A stretch of 64,000 nt of DNA from Oceanobacillus sp. HTM 045 (lineage in GTDB: Bacteria; Pseudomonadota; Alphaproteobacteria; Rhodobacterales; Rhodobacteraceae), in NCBI GenBank assembly GCA_009733745.1, contig WNWL01000003.1, positions 1 through 64,000 of the forward strand, read 5' to 3'. Positions within the stretch are counted from its first letter, which is position 1, and each line of letters starts with the position of its first letter. Positions 8,782 to 16,992 of this stretch are shown here, piece by piece. The notes below the pieces were generated by a model. It was not told the origin of the DNA. It saw nothing but the letters and a program-made list of their open reading frames with translations, and ran no database searches. The position numbers and the translations under genes were made by a program.

Positions 8782-9528
8782 TCAATGCGTCTCGAAATAG
8801 GCGGCGCGGACGGCGGGGCTGTCGATGATGTCCTCCAGCTCGCCCTGGGCGATCATCTCGCCCGCATCCATCACGATCACGCGGTCGGCGATCGACTCCA
8901 GCAGCTCGATCCGGTGCTCCACGATCACCACGGAGAGGTTCATCTCCTTCGAGAGCATGCGGAGGATCTGGTCTATCTCGTCGATCTCGGCATTGATCAA
9001 CCCTGCCGCCGGCTCGTCCATCAGGAGCACCTGGGGCTTGCGCATCAGCAGGTTCGCGAGCAAAAGCTTGCGCCGCTCGAAGGTCTTCAGACCGGTGTTC
9101 GGCGTGTCGTGGCTCGCGGTGAAATGCACCAGCGCCGCGCCGTACTCGGCATCGAAGCGCGTCAGGTAGGGCCGGTAGGCCTGGCGGGCGGCCTTGAAGG
9201 TCTCGCCCACCGTCAGGTCGTCGCAGACGATGGGCGTCTGGTAGGTCCGCCCGATCCCCAGGCGCGCCCGCTCGAACAGCTTCAGGCGGGTGATGTCGCG
9301 GCCGCGATAGGTGACCTTCCCGCTCTTCGGCACGTAACGGCCGGAAAGGATCTCCAGCAGGCTGGTCTTGCCCGCACCGTTCGGCCCGATGATGCCGAGC
9401 ACCTCCCCGGCCTTCAGGTCGAAGCCGATGCCGCTCAGGACCTCCCTGCCGCCCAGGTCGAGCGACAGGTTCTCGCAGGAAAAGATCGGCGCTGTAACAG
9501 GGAGCGCCGTTTCGGGAGCTGCCGCCAC
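8782..9528 (-). CDS. LivG-type ABC ATPase of the amide importer
   Basis: This is a LivG-type ATPase of about 248 residues. It has Walker A GPNGAGKTSL, the Walker B region VLLMDEPAAGL and an H-loop in VVIVEHR. The signature segment, between KTFERRKLLLANLL and the Walker B, is degenerate: the usual LSGGQ reads approximately FERRK, which is odd for a functional ATPase. I chose GTG 9528 (alternative TTG 9531) because a longer start would overlap the binding-protein gene, whose stop is at 9533. Confidence 0.82.
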   Translation of the reverse strand: MAAAPETALPVTAPIFSCENLSLDLGGREVLSGIGFDLKAGEVLGIIGPNGAGKTSLLEILSGRYVPKSGKVTYRGRDITRLKLFERARLGIGRTYQTPIVCDDLTVGETFKAARQAYRPYLTRFDAEYGAALVHFTASHDTPNTGLKTFERRKLLLANLLMRKPQVLLMDEPAAGLINAEIDEIDQILRMLSKEMNLSVVIVEHRIELLESIADRVIVMDAGEMIAQGELEDIIDSPAVRAAYFETH

Positions 9529-9532
9529 CAAG

Positions 9533-10858
9533 TCAACTCCACCACGGTGCGGGCTGGAGCGTCGACTCGGCGATCTCGTTCGGCCAGATAATCTTGTGCT
9601 CGACATCCTGCACCTGGACGAAGAGCTGGCTCATGCCCTCCTCCAATTCGGATGCCTGGTTGCCGAAGCCGTTGTCCGGGTAGTGGAGCGCCTCCTGCAG
9701 GTCGTTGCCGAGGTTCATCAGGCCGCAGACACCGCGGTAGGGGTTGTTCTTGATCCAGTCCACGACCTCCGCGAACTTCGTCGGGTCTCCGACCGCCTCC
9801 CAGGCAAGGGCAAGGTAGTTGACGATGTCGTAGCCGTTGCCGGTATAGACCAGCCCCATGTTCCCCTCGAATTCGGGGAAGCGCTCAAGGTAGCGGCGAC
9901 GGAAGTCCATGCCGATGTCGTCGCCGTAGACGCCGAGCACCGTGCTCCAGCAGAAGCCTTCCGTCGCGCGGCCGCCAAGCTCCAGGAACTCCGGCTGCGA
10001 GGGGCCGTACTGCAGGTAGACCAGCGAGTCCTCGACGGGGTCGGCCCGGAACTGCTTGCAGAAGGCCGCGTACTCGGCCGCGACCCAGTGGTTGATCATG
10101 ATCGCGCCGGCATCAACATCCTTGAGCTGCTGGATCACCGGGCTCCAGTCGTTCACCGGGTACTGAATGTCGGTGAGACCGACCAGCTCGAAGTCCGAGT
10201 CCGGCATCGCCTCCTTGGCGGCCTTGAGAATGGTCTGATTGTAGCCGACCTGCTCGGAGACGATGTGGACCTTGCGGTTCTTCGGCGTCCAGACGCCGGT
10301 CTCCTCCATCTTCTTGAGCCAGATTGGATAGGTCCAGCCGTAGTTCACCTCCGACGGGTCGGTCTGGAGGCAGTGGCTGTACTTGTCGGGATTGGCGCGG
10401 AAGGCCTCGGTGGCGTCGCGCTGGGTGTTGCCCTGGAGATAGGGGCACTTGTACTTGGCCGACTCGTCCGCCGCCGGGATCGGCGCGAAGACGAAGGAGT
10501 TGGAGATCGCCATCACCTTCGCGTCGATGCAGGCGGCGATCGCCTGGCGGCAGCTTTCCGGTGAAAGCTTGTCGACGTCGGGCACGTAGACGTCGAGCTC
10601 ACGCCCGAGGACACCGCCAGCGGCGTTGATCTCCTCGATCGCCAGAATGGTTCCGTTGAGGTGGTCGGTATCGTCCGCCACACCGTAGGGTGTTGAAAGC
10701 GACGACGGGACGCCGATCACGATCTTGTCGCTCTGCGCCTTCGAGATCGCCGGGGCGGCAAGAGTGGCCGCCGTGCCTCCAAGCATCAGCCTCGTCGCAG
10801 ACCTGCGGGTGATGGGGCGACCCAAGCCGCCGATCCGGGAATCGCTGCCTTTCGTCAT
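9533..10858 (-). CDS. Amide/urea-type ABC substrate-binding protein
   Basis: This 441-residue periplasmic binding protein belongs to the Leu/amide/urea family (UrtA/FmdD/AmiC-like). A twin-arginine-like leader (ITRRSATRLMLGG..) ends near AISKAQS, so export in folded form is likely. The mature part starts IVIGVPSSLSTPYG and carries the IEEINAAGGVLGRELDV motif typical of the fold. ATG 10858 follows AAGGAGG at 10862-10868. It is the first gene of the amide operon. The plus-strand protein at 13547-14764 is a paralogue, with shared WxPxNRK and YLQYG blocks. Formamide, DMF or another small amide is the likely ligand, inferred from context. Confidence 0.88.
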   Translation of the reverse strand: MTKGSDSRIGGLGRPITRRSATRLMLGGTAATLAAPAISKAQSDKIVIGVPSSLSTPYGVADDTDHLNGTILAIEEINAAGGVLGRELDVYVPDVDKLSPESCRQAIAACIDAKVMAISNSFVFAPIPAADESAKYKCPYLQGNTQRDATEAFRANPDKYSHCLQTDPSEVNYGWTYPIWLKKMEETGVWTPKNRKVHIVSEQVGYNQTILKAAKEAMPDSDFELVGLTDIQYPVNDWSPVIQQLKDVDAGAIMINHWVAAEYAAFCKQFRADPVEDSLVYLQYGPSQPEFLELGGRATEGFCWSTVLGVYGDDIGMDFRRRYLERFPEFEGNMGLVYTGNGYDIVNYLALAWEAVGDPTKFAEVVDWIKNNPYRGVCGLMNLGNDLQEALHYPDNGFGNQASELEEGMSQLFVQVQDVEHKIIWPNEIAESTLQPAPWWS

Positions 10859-10900
10859 GTCAGCCTCCTTGCTGCACCGCAGTCGTCTCAGCGACCGCTG

Positions 10901-10906
10901 ATTATC
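10901..10906 (-). promoter_or_regulatory. Possible -10 element (GATAAT) of the amide operon
   Basis: GATAAT reads on the minus strand 43-48 bp before the ATG of the binding-protein gene. No good -35 lies 17 bp upstream. Instead a CTAGACGTCTAG palindrome occupies the spacer region, which would suit an activator-dependent promoter. Weak on its own. Confidence 0.35.
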
Positions 10907-10912
10907 TTTTTG

Positions 10913-10973
10913 TCTAGACGTCTAGCCCGATCGACACTTTGATCCGACGAGCAGAGGCCTCGCATCTAGACGT
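10913..10973. promoter_or_regulatory. Candidate response-regulator sites (TCTAGACGT repeats)
   Basis: TCTAGACGT occurs twice in the same orientation, at 10913-10921 and 10965-10973, starting 52 bp apart (close to five helical turns). The first copy is part of a perfect 12-bp palindrome CTAGACGTCTAG (10914-10925). The sites lie between the transporter operon and the divergent two-component genes, so the LuxR-type regulator encoded there is the obvious candidate ligand. A further CTAGAC is at 11300-11305. Confidence 0.5.
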
Positions 10974-10998
10974 ATTGCCTATTCTGATTTACTGTCAA
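10970..10998 (-). promoter_or_regulatory. Candidate promoter TTGACA-N17-ATACGT
   Basis: On the minus strand a perfect -35 TTGACA (10993-10998) is followed after 17 bp by a weak -10 ATACGT (10970-10975). The -10 overlaps the second TCTAGACGT site. It could drive the amide operon with a leader of about 100 nt, under control of whatever binds the site. Confidence 0.4.
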
Positions 10999-11069
10999 TA
11001 AAGAATGTATCGCCAAGATAAATTTCCTGCTGCGGCGCAGCAGAGGCGCATGCGTGACCGGGAGGACCG

Positions 11070-11303
11070 ATGAGAGTGTCAGTTCGAGCGCTGAAATCGC
11101 CGCTTCCGGCTCTCCCATTTCCCGGTTTCCGGCCGTTTTCCGACGCTTGCCTGCCGATGCCCGCGGGGCAGACCGCACGTCCGGACCGGTTGCATTGGTC
11201 GGAGCTTTCGCCTAAACGCTCCCTCAAGGGCACGCCTGCCCGCTTCGTAGGCATATTCGTTTCGAGCGGTAGATGGACATTCCCGCCAGATGATACCGGC
11301 TAG
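11070..11303 (+). CDS. Possible small leader ORF before the response regulator
   Basis: This is a 77-codon frame with a strong GGGAGG 5 nt before its ATG. Its TAG stop (11301-11303) lies 4 nt before ATG 11308 of the response regulator, an arrangement typical of translational coupling. The product (MRVSVRALKSPLPALP..) resembles nothing I know, and third-position GC looks less biased than in neighbouring genes. It could be a small protein, a coupling leader or chance. Confidence 0.3.
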   Translation: MRVSVRALKSPLPALPFPGFRPFSDACLPMPAGQTARPDRLHWSELSPKRSLKGTPARFVGIFVSSGRWTFPPDDTG

Positions 11304-11307
11304 ACAG

Positions 11308-12027
11308 ATGGCGACGCCCACGACGGCCATGACGATCCTGATCGCGGACGATCACTGGGTCGTTCGCGAATCGCTGAAGCTCGTGGCGCGCAGTCTGAGC
11401 GAGTCGTTCGAGACCGAGGAGGCCGCGAGTTTCGACGAGGCGCTGGCCGTCCTCGACCGCAATCCCAACGTGGGCCTTCTGCTGGTGGACCTTATCATGC
11501 CGGGCTTCCGCGAGTTCGAGGGGCTCAAGCTGCTGCGCTCCCGCTACCCGCACATCCCGGTCGTCATCGTGTCGGTCCACGAGGACCCGGACTACGTGCT
11601 GCGCGCAATCCAGCACGGCGTGATCGGCTACATCCCGAAATCCGCCAATGCGGACGAGATCAAGCGGGCGCTGACGCGGGTGATCTCCGGCGAGGTGACA
11701 TTCCCGCGCGACATCATCGCCCGCGCGGTGCCGGCGGCAGGCATTTTTGAGACGGCGCCGCAAGCAGAGCCTTCGGAGCCGCCCGCACCCGTTGGTGCGG
11801 ACCGCAGGATCGCGTCGCTGACCCATCGCGAGCGGGAAATCCTCGCCCATCTCGGCCTCGGACGGTCGCTCTCGGAGATCGCCGACTTGCTCGGGATCAG
11901 CCGGCAGACCGTGCGGGTCCACCTCGGGAATGCCATGCGCAAGCTCGCGATCGAGACGCGCGAGAGTGCGATCCGCTTCTCCGTCGAGCATGCGGATGCG
12001 CTCCGCCTCTCGCTGGACGGGGATTGA
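11308..12027 (+). CDS. LuxR/NarL-type response regulator
   Basis: This 239-residue regulator has an N-terminal receiver domain with acidic pocket DD (IADDH), phospho-acceptor Asp61 in LLVDLIMPG and conserved Lys in YIPKS. A linker leads to a C-terminal LuxR-type helix-turn-helix (LTHREREILAHLGLGRSLSEIADLLGISRQTVRVHL). I chose ATG 11308 because the short ORF stop lies 4 nt upstream; ATG 11290 and 11329 are alternatives. Its stop overlaps the kinase start by TGATG. It is divergent from the amide transporter/dimethylformamidase operon, which it probably controls. The known regulator of dimethylformamidase genes in Paracoccus is also LuxR-type, which fits. Confidence 0.88.
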   Translation: MATPTTAMTILIADDHWVVRESLKLVARSLSESFETEEAASFDEALAVLDRNPNVGLLLVDLIMPGFREFEGLKLLRSRYPHIPVVIVSVHEDPDYVLRAIQHGVIGYIPKSANADEIKRALTRVISGEVTFPRDIIARAVPAAGIFETAPQAEPSEPPAPVGADRRIASLTHREREILAHLGLGRSLSEIADLLGISRQTVRVHLGNAMRKLAIETRESAIRFSVEHADALRLSLDGD

Positions 12028-13550
12028 TGGCCGACGCGGCGCTCGCGGCCTTCGCCGCGCTGGGGCATGGGCTCGCGCTCTGGTCGGCCGATGGTCTGCT
12101 GGTCACCGGCAACCCGGCATTCCACCGGCGTTTCGACTGCTTTGGCGGTGAGGTTCCAGCCGGGACGGCGCAGACCGGCCTGCTTGAGGCCGCCGAGCGC
12201 TCGGGCCTTCTCGTTCGCAGCACGCCCGCGCAAGGCGCGCCGGAGACGTTGCTCGAAGCCCGGCACATGCTGGGCGGGCGCACGCTGATCTTTTCCGACG
12301 GCATGGTAGCCCGCGTGGAAAGCTGGCCCGCAGCGGACGGACTGGTCGTCACCCTCTTCGCGGACGTCACTGAGGCGAAGCGGAGCGAAAGGTTGCTCGA
12401 AAAGGCCCGCGATGCCGCCGCCGCCGCGGATCAGAGCAAGTCGCGCTTCCTCCGAGCGGCCAACCATGACTTGCGCCAGCCGCTCGCCTCACTCAAGATC
12501 CTGATCTACTCCTGCATGGCGGCCGAGAGCGAAGAGCAGCGGCAGGAGACCCTGCACGCGATGGACGTGTCTGTCGCGATCATGGAGGAACTGCTCGGCG
12601 CGCTCCTGAACATCGGCCAGCTCGATGCCGGCAAGGTGGAGCCCAACGTCCAGACCTTCCAGCTCTCGACCGTCTTCGACCGACTCAGGGTCCAGTTCGA
12701 GCACCAGGCCCGCGAGAAGGGGCTGGATATCCGCATCGTCGGGTCGCGCGCGGCGGTCGAGAGCGACCGGGTCCTGCTGGAGCGCGTCCTCTCCAACTTC
12801 GTCGCGAACGCGATCCGCTATACCGAAACGGGCCGCGTGTTGATCGGATGCCGCCGGCGCGGCCAGATGCTGCGCCTCGAGGTTCACGACTCCGGGCCCG
12901 GCATCCCGGACGAGTTGCGCAAGAAGGTCTTCGAGGAGTTCTATCGCATCGGCGACCGGCAGCAGGACCGCCGGCACAGCCTCGGGCTTGGCCTGAACAT
13001 CTCGCAGCGTCTCGCCGAGATGCTGGGCCACGAGATCACGCTTCGAAGTGCCGTCGGCCGGGGGTCCTGCTTTGCCATCGATGTGCCGGTCGGCGATGTC
13101 TGGCACAGCCATATCGGTGAGCCCGAGATCAACGAACGGATCGGCGGCGAGTTTGCCGGGCTGTCCTGCCTGATCATGGAGGACGACGCGCATCTGCGCG
13201 AGGCGCTGATCCGCCTGCTGGAGCGCTGGGGCATCGTTGTCACGACCATCGAGGATTTCACCAGGGTGGAAGAGGCGGTCGCGGATCTTGACCCGCAGCC
13301 GGACATCATCATCACCGATTACCGGCTGCGTGGCGGCGTTCAGGGCACCGACCTCGTGAACCAAGTCAACGACCTGCTGAACATGCCCTGCCCCGCCATC
13401 GTCGTCACCGCCGACACCAGCCCGGAGCTGATCGCCGGGATCCGCGCGCAGGGCTTCCCGGTGCTGATCAAGCCGGTGAGCCCGCCGGGGCTCCGGGTCA
13501 TCATGCACAACATGCTCTTCGAGCCCGAGCTGGTGCCGGAACTGACATGA
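12027..13550 (+). CDS. Soluble hybrid histidine kinase with PAS-like N-terminus
   Basis: This 507-residue kinase has no membrane segment. Residues 1-115 look PAS-like (LALWSADGLLVTGNPAFHRRF.., LFADVTEAKRSE). HisKA carries the phospho-His at about residue 147 (NHDLRQPL). HATPase_c has the N box NFVANAIRYT and G boxes DSGPGIP and LGLGLNISQRLA. A C-terminal receiver (CLIMEDDAHLREAL.. IIITDYRL) ends the protein. The NHDLRQPL H-box and hybrid layout resemble soluble orphan kinases of proteobacteria. ATG 12027 overlaps the regulator stop, and its own stop overlaps the next gene by ATGA. Input must be cytoplasmic, plausibly through the binding-protein paralogue encoded next. Confidence 0.88.
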   Translation: MADAALAAFAALGHGLALWSADGLLVTGNPAFHRRFDCFGGEVPAGTAQTGLLEAAERSGLLVRSTPAQGAPETLLEARHMLGGRTLIFSDGMVARVESWPAADGLVVTLFADVTEAKRSERLLEKARDAAAAADQSKSRFLRAANHDLRQPLASLKILIYSCMAAESEEQRQETLHAMDVSVAIMEELLGALLNIGQLDAGKVEPNVQTFQLSTVFDRLRVQFEHQAREKGLDIRIVGSRAAVESDRVLLERVLSNFVANAIRYTETGRVLIGCRRRGQMLRLEVHDSGPGIPDELRKKVFEEFYRIGDRQQDRRHSLGLGLNISQRLAEMLGHEITLRSAVGRGSCFAIDVPVGDVWHSHIGEPEINERIGGEFAGLSCLIMEDDAHLREALIRLLERWGIVVTTIEDFTRVEEAVADLDPQPDIIITDYRLRGGVQGTDLVNQVNDLLNMPCPAIVVTADTSPELIAGIRAQGFPVLIKPVSPPGLRVIMHNMLFEPELVPELT

Positions 13551-14764
13551 CGGACCCTGCGGGCACCCCCATTCCCATCGGCTCGATGGTGCCGCTCACC
13601 GGCCCAGCCTCGAACGACGGGCAGGAGTTCCGCAACGGCCTCAGCCTCGCGGCGGAGGAGATCAACGCGAATGGCGGCATCCTCGGCCGCCCGGTCCGGC
13701 CCATCTTCGTCGACAGCGGCGAGCAGACCGCGCCCGAGATCATGCACGCGATCCGCACCCTGATCGGCGAGCACCGGGTCCACGCGGTGATCAACGGTTA
13801 CAATATCGGTGCGCAGAACTCGGAGTACGAGGTCGTCGCCGACGCGGGGATCATCTACATCCACCACAACACACTCCTGCAGCACCACGACACGGTGATG
13901 AGCGACCCGGAGCGGTATTTCGGCTGCTTCATGGGGGACCCGGCGGAGTACTGGTACGGGCAGGGGTTCATCAAGTTCCTCTCCTGGCTTCGCGACAGCG
14001 GCCAGTGGCGGCCGCGCAATCGCAAGATCGCCATCGTCTCCGGGCCGAAGCCCTATTCCATCGTGATCGCCAACGCGATGGCATCTGCGTCGCCCCAGTT
14101 CGGCTGGGATCTTACCTTTCGCCCTCGCATCCTGCGCGGCGTGCCGCAGGACTGGAGGCCGCTGCTGGAGGAGGTGCGGGCACATGATCCCGCCGTTCTG
14201 GCGAACACCCACTACCACGCGAGCGACCTCGCCCGCTTCCAGCTGCAGTTCACGGAACGCCCGCTCCCGGTGCTCTTGTACCTGCAATACGGGGCACTGC
14301 ACCGCTCCTTCTCGTCCATCGTGGGAGAGAAGGGGCGCGGTGCCATCGTCGGCACGGTCATCGGCCTCCCGCGCGACGAACTAGGGCAGAGCTTCGCCGC
14401 GCGCTACAAGGCGCGGTACGGCGAGAACTCCACGCCGGAGGTGGGATGCCAGCCCTATTCCTCTCTCCATCATTATGCAGTCGCTGCATCGGTCGCGGGC
14501 GGTACGGAGGGTCCGGGAGGAGCGGCACGGAACCGGCGCATCGCGCGGGTGCTGATGGATCTGCCGTTTCGGAGCGTGGTCGGGACGATCCGGTATCACC
14601 CGAAGTGGCAGTCGGCCGTCCCCTACCCCGACGCGACGCAGGACCCCTCGCTCGGGATGCCGCATCTGTTCTACCAGCTACAGGACCCTGATGCTCCTCC
14701 GGCCCTCGTGGCGCCGACGCCGTTTGCGGATGCCAGGTTTGAACTGCCGCCCTGGCTTGTTTGA
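13547..14764 (+). CDS. Cytoplasmic amide-binding protein (AmiC-like putative sensor)
   Basis: This 405-residue periplasmic-binding-fold protein of the amide/urea group starts directly with the mature fold (MTDPAGTPIPIGSMVPLTGPAS), with no signal peptide or membrane anchor. It shares with the transporter's binding protein the AEEINANGGILGRPV motif, the WxPRNRKIAIVS block, DWxP and LLYLQYG, so the two are paralogues. Pseudomonas AmiC is a precedent for a cytoplasmic amide-binding receptor derived from this fold, controlling amidase expression. The ATGA overlap with the kinase gene makes it the likely ligand-sensing partner of the kinase. Sensing of dimethylformamide or a related amide is inferred. 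Confidence 0.82.
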   Translation: MTDPAGTPIPIGSMVPLTGPASNDGQEFRNGLSLAAEEINANGGILGRPVRPIFVDSGEQTAPEIMHAIRTLIGEHRVHAVINGYNIGAQNSEYEVVADAGIIYIHHNTLLQHHDTVMSDPERYFGCFMGDPAEYWYGQGFIKFLSWLRDSGQWRPRNRKIAIVSGPKPYSIVIANAMASASPQFGWDLTFRPRILRGVPQDWRPLLEEVRAHDPAVLANTHYHASDLARFQLQFTERPLPVLLYLQYGALHRSFSSIVGEKGRGAIVGTVIGLPRDELGQSFAARYKARYGENSTPEVGCQPYSSLHHYAVAASVAGGTEGPGGAARNRRIARVLMDLPFRSVVGTIRYHPKWQSAVPYPDATQDPSLGMPHLFYQLQDPDAPPALVAPTPFADARFELPPWLV

Positions 14765-14844
14765 GGACCGCGGCGGCGAGTCAATTGGGCATTGGCAGAA
14801 TGGCGTGCGCGCAAGTGAACCGAGCGCTGATATTCTCTTCGATT

Positions 14845-15624
14845 CTAAACCTGATCATTTGAGGAACTGCCACGCGAGATGTGAGCTAACAGTGATTTGG
14901 AAACACTTGAGATATCCCGGCGGATTGCACGGCGGAGTTTCTCTGCGTCCCGGGCGATCACTGCCTCGATGATGCGAACGTGGTTCTCTATGCCAGTCGA
15001 GTAGTCGCTGTAGTGGGGATAGAGGACGTTGAGGTACGAACCGGTCTTGAGCCAGCACCCTTCGATCAGGCGAACCAGATAGGGCATCCCGCTCAGTTCG
15101 TAGATCGTGAAATGAAAGCGCCAGTTGAGGTCGATCAGGCGGCGGAAATCGTCCTTTCGGTCAGCGTCGATGATCCCGTCGTTGATCTTCTGAAGCTTCC
15201 GGATGACCGCGTCATCGAAGTTCCGCGCCGCTTCGCGGGCCGCCGCGCCTTCGAGCGACTGGCGGATCACCATGATCTCGCGCACAGCGTCGGCGTCCAG
15301 TTGCGGGATATGAACCGAACCGTTCGCGCGCGTTTCGAGAACGCCTTCGGCAGCGAGATTGAAGAGCGCCTCCCGCGCTGGCGTCAGGCTTACGCCGAGC
15401 GCGGCCGCGACGGCGCGGATGGTGAGCTTTTCGCCCGGTACGAACTTTCCCGCCATGATGGCGGACCTCAGGTTCGCGCGCACCTGTGCACCGAGTGTCT
15501 CGCCCCGCGTGGTCTGCGCAATGCTCCCGAGGCCGTTCGGCTCTCGCGCCGTGTTCATCCGCGCTTGCTCCGCAATCCCATCGACAGCGGCCTCCCTCCC
15601 ATTATTTGTCTCCGGCGTTTGCAT
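14845..15624 (-). CDS. GntR-family regulator with FCD domain
   Basis: This 259-residue repressor/activator has an N-terminal winged helix (LRSAIMAGKFVPGEKLTIRAVAAALGVSLTPAREALFNLAAEGVLE, about 55-110) and a C-terminal all-helical FCD domain (about 120-245) that binds small acids in characterised members. The His/Asp pattern for metal binding is partly visible (DLNWRFHFTIYE.., ENHVRIIEAV). It lies next to the RidA-acetoin-dehydrogenase-TRAP module and is the only regulator there, so it probably controls that module through the divergent promoter near 21012-21183. Confidence 0.87.
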   Translation of the reverse strand: MQTPETNNGREAAVDGIAEQARMNTAREPNGLGSIAQTTRGETLGAQVRANLRSAIMAGKFVPGEKLTIRAVAAALGVSLTPAREALFNLAAEGVLETRANGSVHIPQLDADAVREIMVIRQSLEGAAAREAARNFDDAVIRKLQKINDGIIDADRKDDFRRLIDLNWRFHFTIYELSGMPYLVRLIEGCWLKTGSYLNVLYPHYSDYSTGIENHVRIIEAVIARDAEKLRRAIRRDISSVSKSLLAHISRGSSSNDQV

Positions 15625-15699
15625 CCGAAGCCAGGCACTTTTCTACAGGCCCCGACCGTTTATTGCGACATGTGCGTGCATCAGCCTCGCGCTGCACCG

Positions 15700-16092
15700 T
15701 CAGCCGCCGCAGCCGATTACCGCAATGGCCGAGATCTCGACCTTCACGCCCTCCACGGGGAAGGCAACGACGATTGCGGCATTGGTCGGCCGGATGTCGC
15801 CGAAGATCTCGCCGAGGACCGGGCCTATCACTTCGAACAGACCCGGCTCAGAAATGTAGGTGGTGATCTGGACCACGTCCCGTAGGCTCGCCCCGGCCTC
15901 CGCCAGCGCAGGTTCCCAGTTGCGGATGATCTGGCGGAGCTGGTCGACCGGGTCATCCGGCAGCGTGCCGGTGGCATGGTCCATCCCAATCGTGCCGGCG
16001 ATATGGAGGGTATCGCCCACCTTCACGGCACGGCTATATCCGAAGCGTTCCTCGAAGGTCGAGCCGGAGCTGATGTTCTGGCGTGCGGTCAT
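15700..16092 (-). CDS. RidA family protein
   Basis: This 130-residue RidA/YjgF-type protein contains GYSRAVKVGDTLHIAGTIG and the C-terminal VVAFPVEGVKVEISAIAV. Family members are cytosolic trimers that hydrolyse reactive enamines/imines to keto acids or act on related amides. An Arg in IRPTNAAIVV is in about the place of the family's catalytic Arg. It is the last gene of the minus-strand operon. A second RidA (24168-24560) closes the opposite operon and shares the N-terminal NxSSGSxFE and GYSRAV blocks. Confidence 0.88.
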   Translation of the reverse strand: MTARQNISSGSTFEERFGYSRAVKVGDTLHIAGTIGMDHATGTLPDDPVDQLRQIIRNWEPALAEAGASLRDVVQITTYISEPGLFEVIGPVLGEIFGDIRPTNAAIVVAFPVEGVKVEISAIAVIGCGG

Positions 16093-16104
16093 GGTGTGGC
16101 TCCC

Positions 16105-16992
16105 TCAATCCCTGACATGCGAAAGGCTCTCCTTCGCGAGTTCGTTTGCGCGCCACCACGGCACCTGCAGGTCCAGCCAGCCGGCCATGCGGGCGCAGTA
16201 GCGCAGGGTCTCTGCCAACACGTCCTCCACCGGGAGGGCAGGGTCGGAGAGGCAGGTGATCGCGTCTCCGAGCCGCGCGCCGGTCTCCTCCATCTGGCAG
16301 TAGCCCGCGACACGGGCGACGGCGAGTTCCAGCGCATTGATCGCCGCCGCACGCCGCTCCGCGGCGTCGAGCCCCGACTTGTTCGCCCAAAGCCGCCACA
16401 GGAGTTCGTGGGTGACACGCATGTAGGACTCGGCCGTCATCAACGGGCCGAAGGGGATGTTGAGCCCGTCGCGACGAAGAAGCTTCCGCACGTCCGCCGG
16501 CTCGGTGTCCCAGACGTCCGCCCGTGCGCGCCGGAGCCGGTCCCAGGGCGTGTCTCCCTCGGGTCTTGCCGGTCCAGCCGCGGGAGGGGCATCGGCCAGT
16601 TCAAGCGTGGCGTAGGTGACCGGCCCACCGCTCTCCCGCCGGTGCCGCTCGGCAAAGTCTCGCAACCAGCCGAGATCGCCTTTGAAATGCCCGACGAGGT
16701 TCACCGAGGCCGTTTCTGCCTGCAGTGCATCGTAGGTGATCTCGAAGTACTGCCGGTCCGGGTAGTAGAGGAAGGCACCCGGTGGCAGGCTGTGGATGTC
16801 GGCGCCCTTTTCCAGCAGCGCGAGGACCGGGGAATGCCAGTAGATATGGCATCCGGCGATCTTGGCGCAGTGGATGGTGATCCGCGTTGGCAGGATCTCC
16901 TTGAGCCCTGCCAGCGTTCGGGGCGCGAATTCATCGGTCAGCGCGATCTCGTGCGGGACACCATCGCAGGTGAAGATCAGCGTCTCAGGCAT
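16105..16992 (-). CDS. DUF3830-like protein with helical C-terminal extension
   Basis: This is a 295-residue protein. Its first 140 residues resemble DUF3830, a cyclophilin-like beta-barrel family often found beside catabolic transporters (LPTRITIHCAKIAGCHIYWHSP.., PGAFLYYPDRQYFEITYD). After a Pro/Ala linker, about 150 residues are mostly helical and unrecognised (ADVRKLLRRDGLNIPFGPLM.., LELAVARVAGYCQME). No signal or membrane segment is visible. ATG 16992 overlaps the SDR stop. Its role is unknown; by context it acts in the same pathway as the SDR, E1/E2 and RidA. Confidence 0.6.
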   Translation of the reverse strand: MPETLIFTCDGVPHEIALTDEFAPRTLAGLKEILPTRITIHCAKIAGCHIYWHSPVLALLEKGADIHSLPPGAFLYYPDRQYFEITYDALQAETASVNLVGHFKGDLGWLRDFAERHRRESGGPVTYATLELADAPPAAGPARPEGDTPWDRLRRARADVWDTEPADVRKLLRRDGLNIPFGPLMTAESYMRVTHELLWRLWANKSGLDAAERRAAAINALELAVARVAGYCQMEETGARLGDAITCLSDPALPVEDVLAETLRYCARMAGWLDLQVPWWRANELAKESLSHVRD

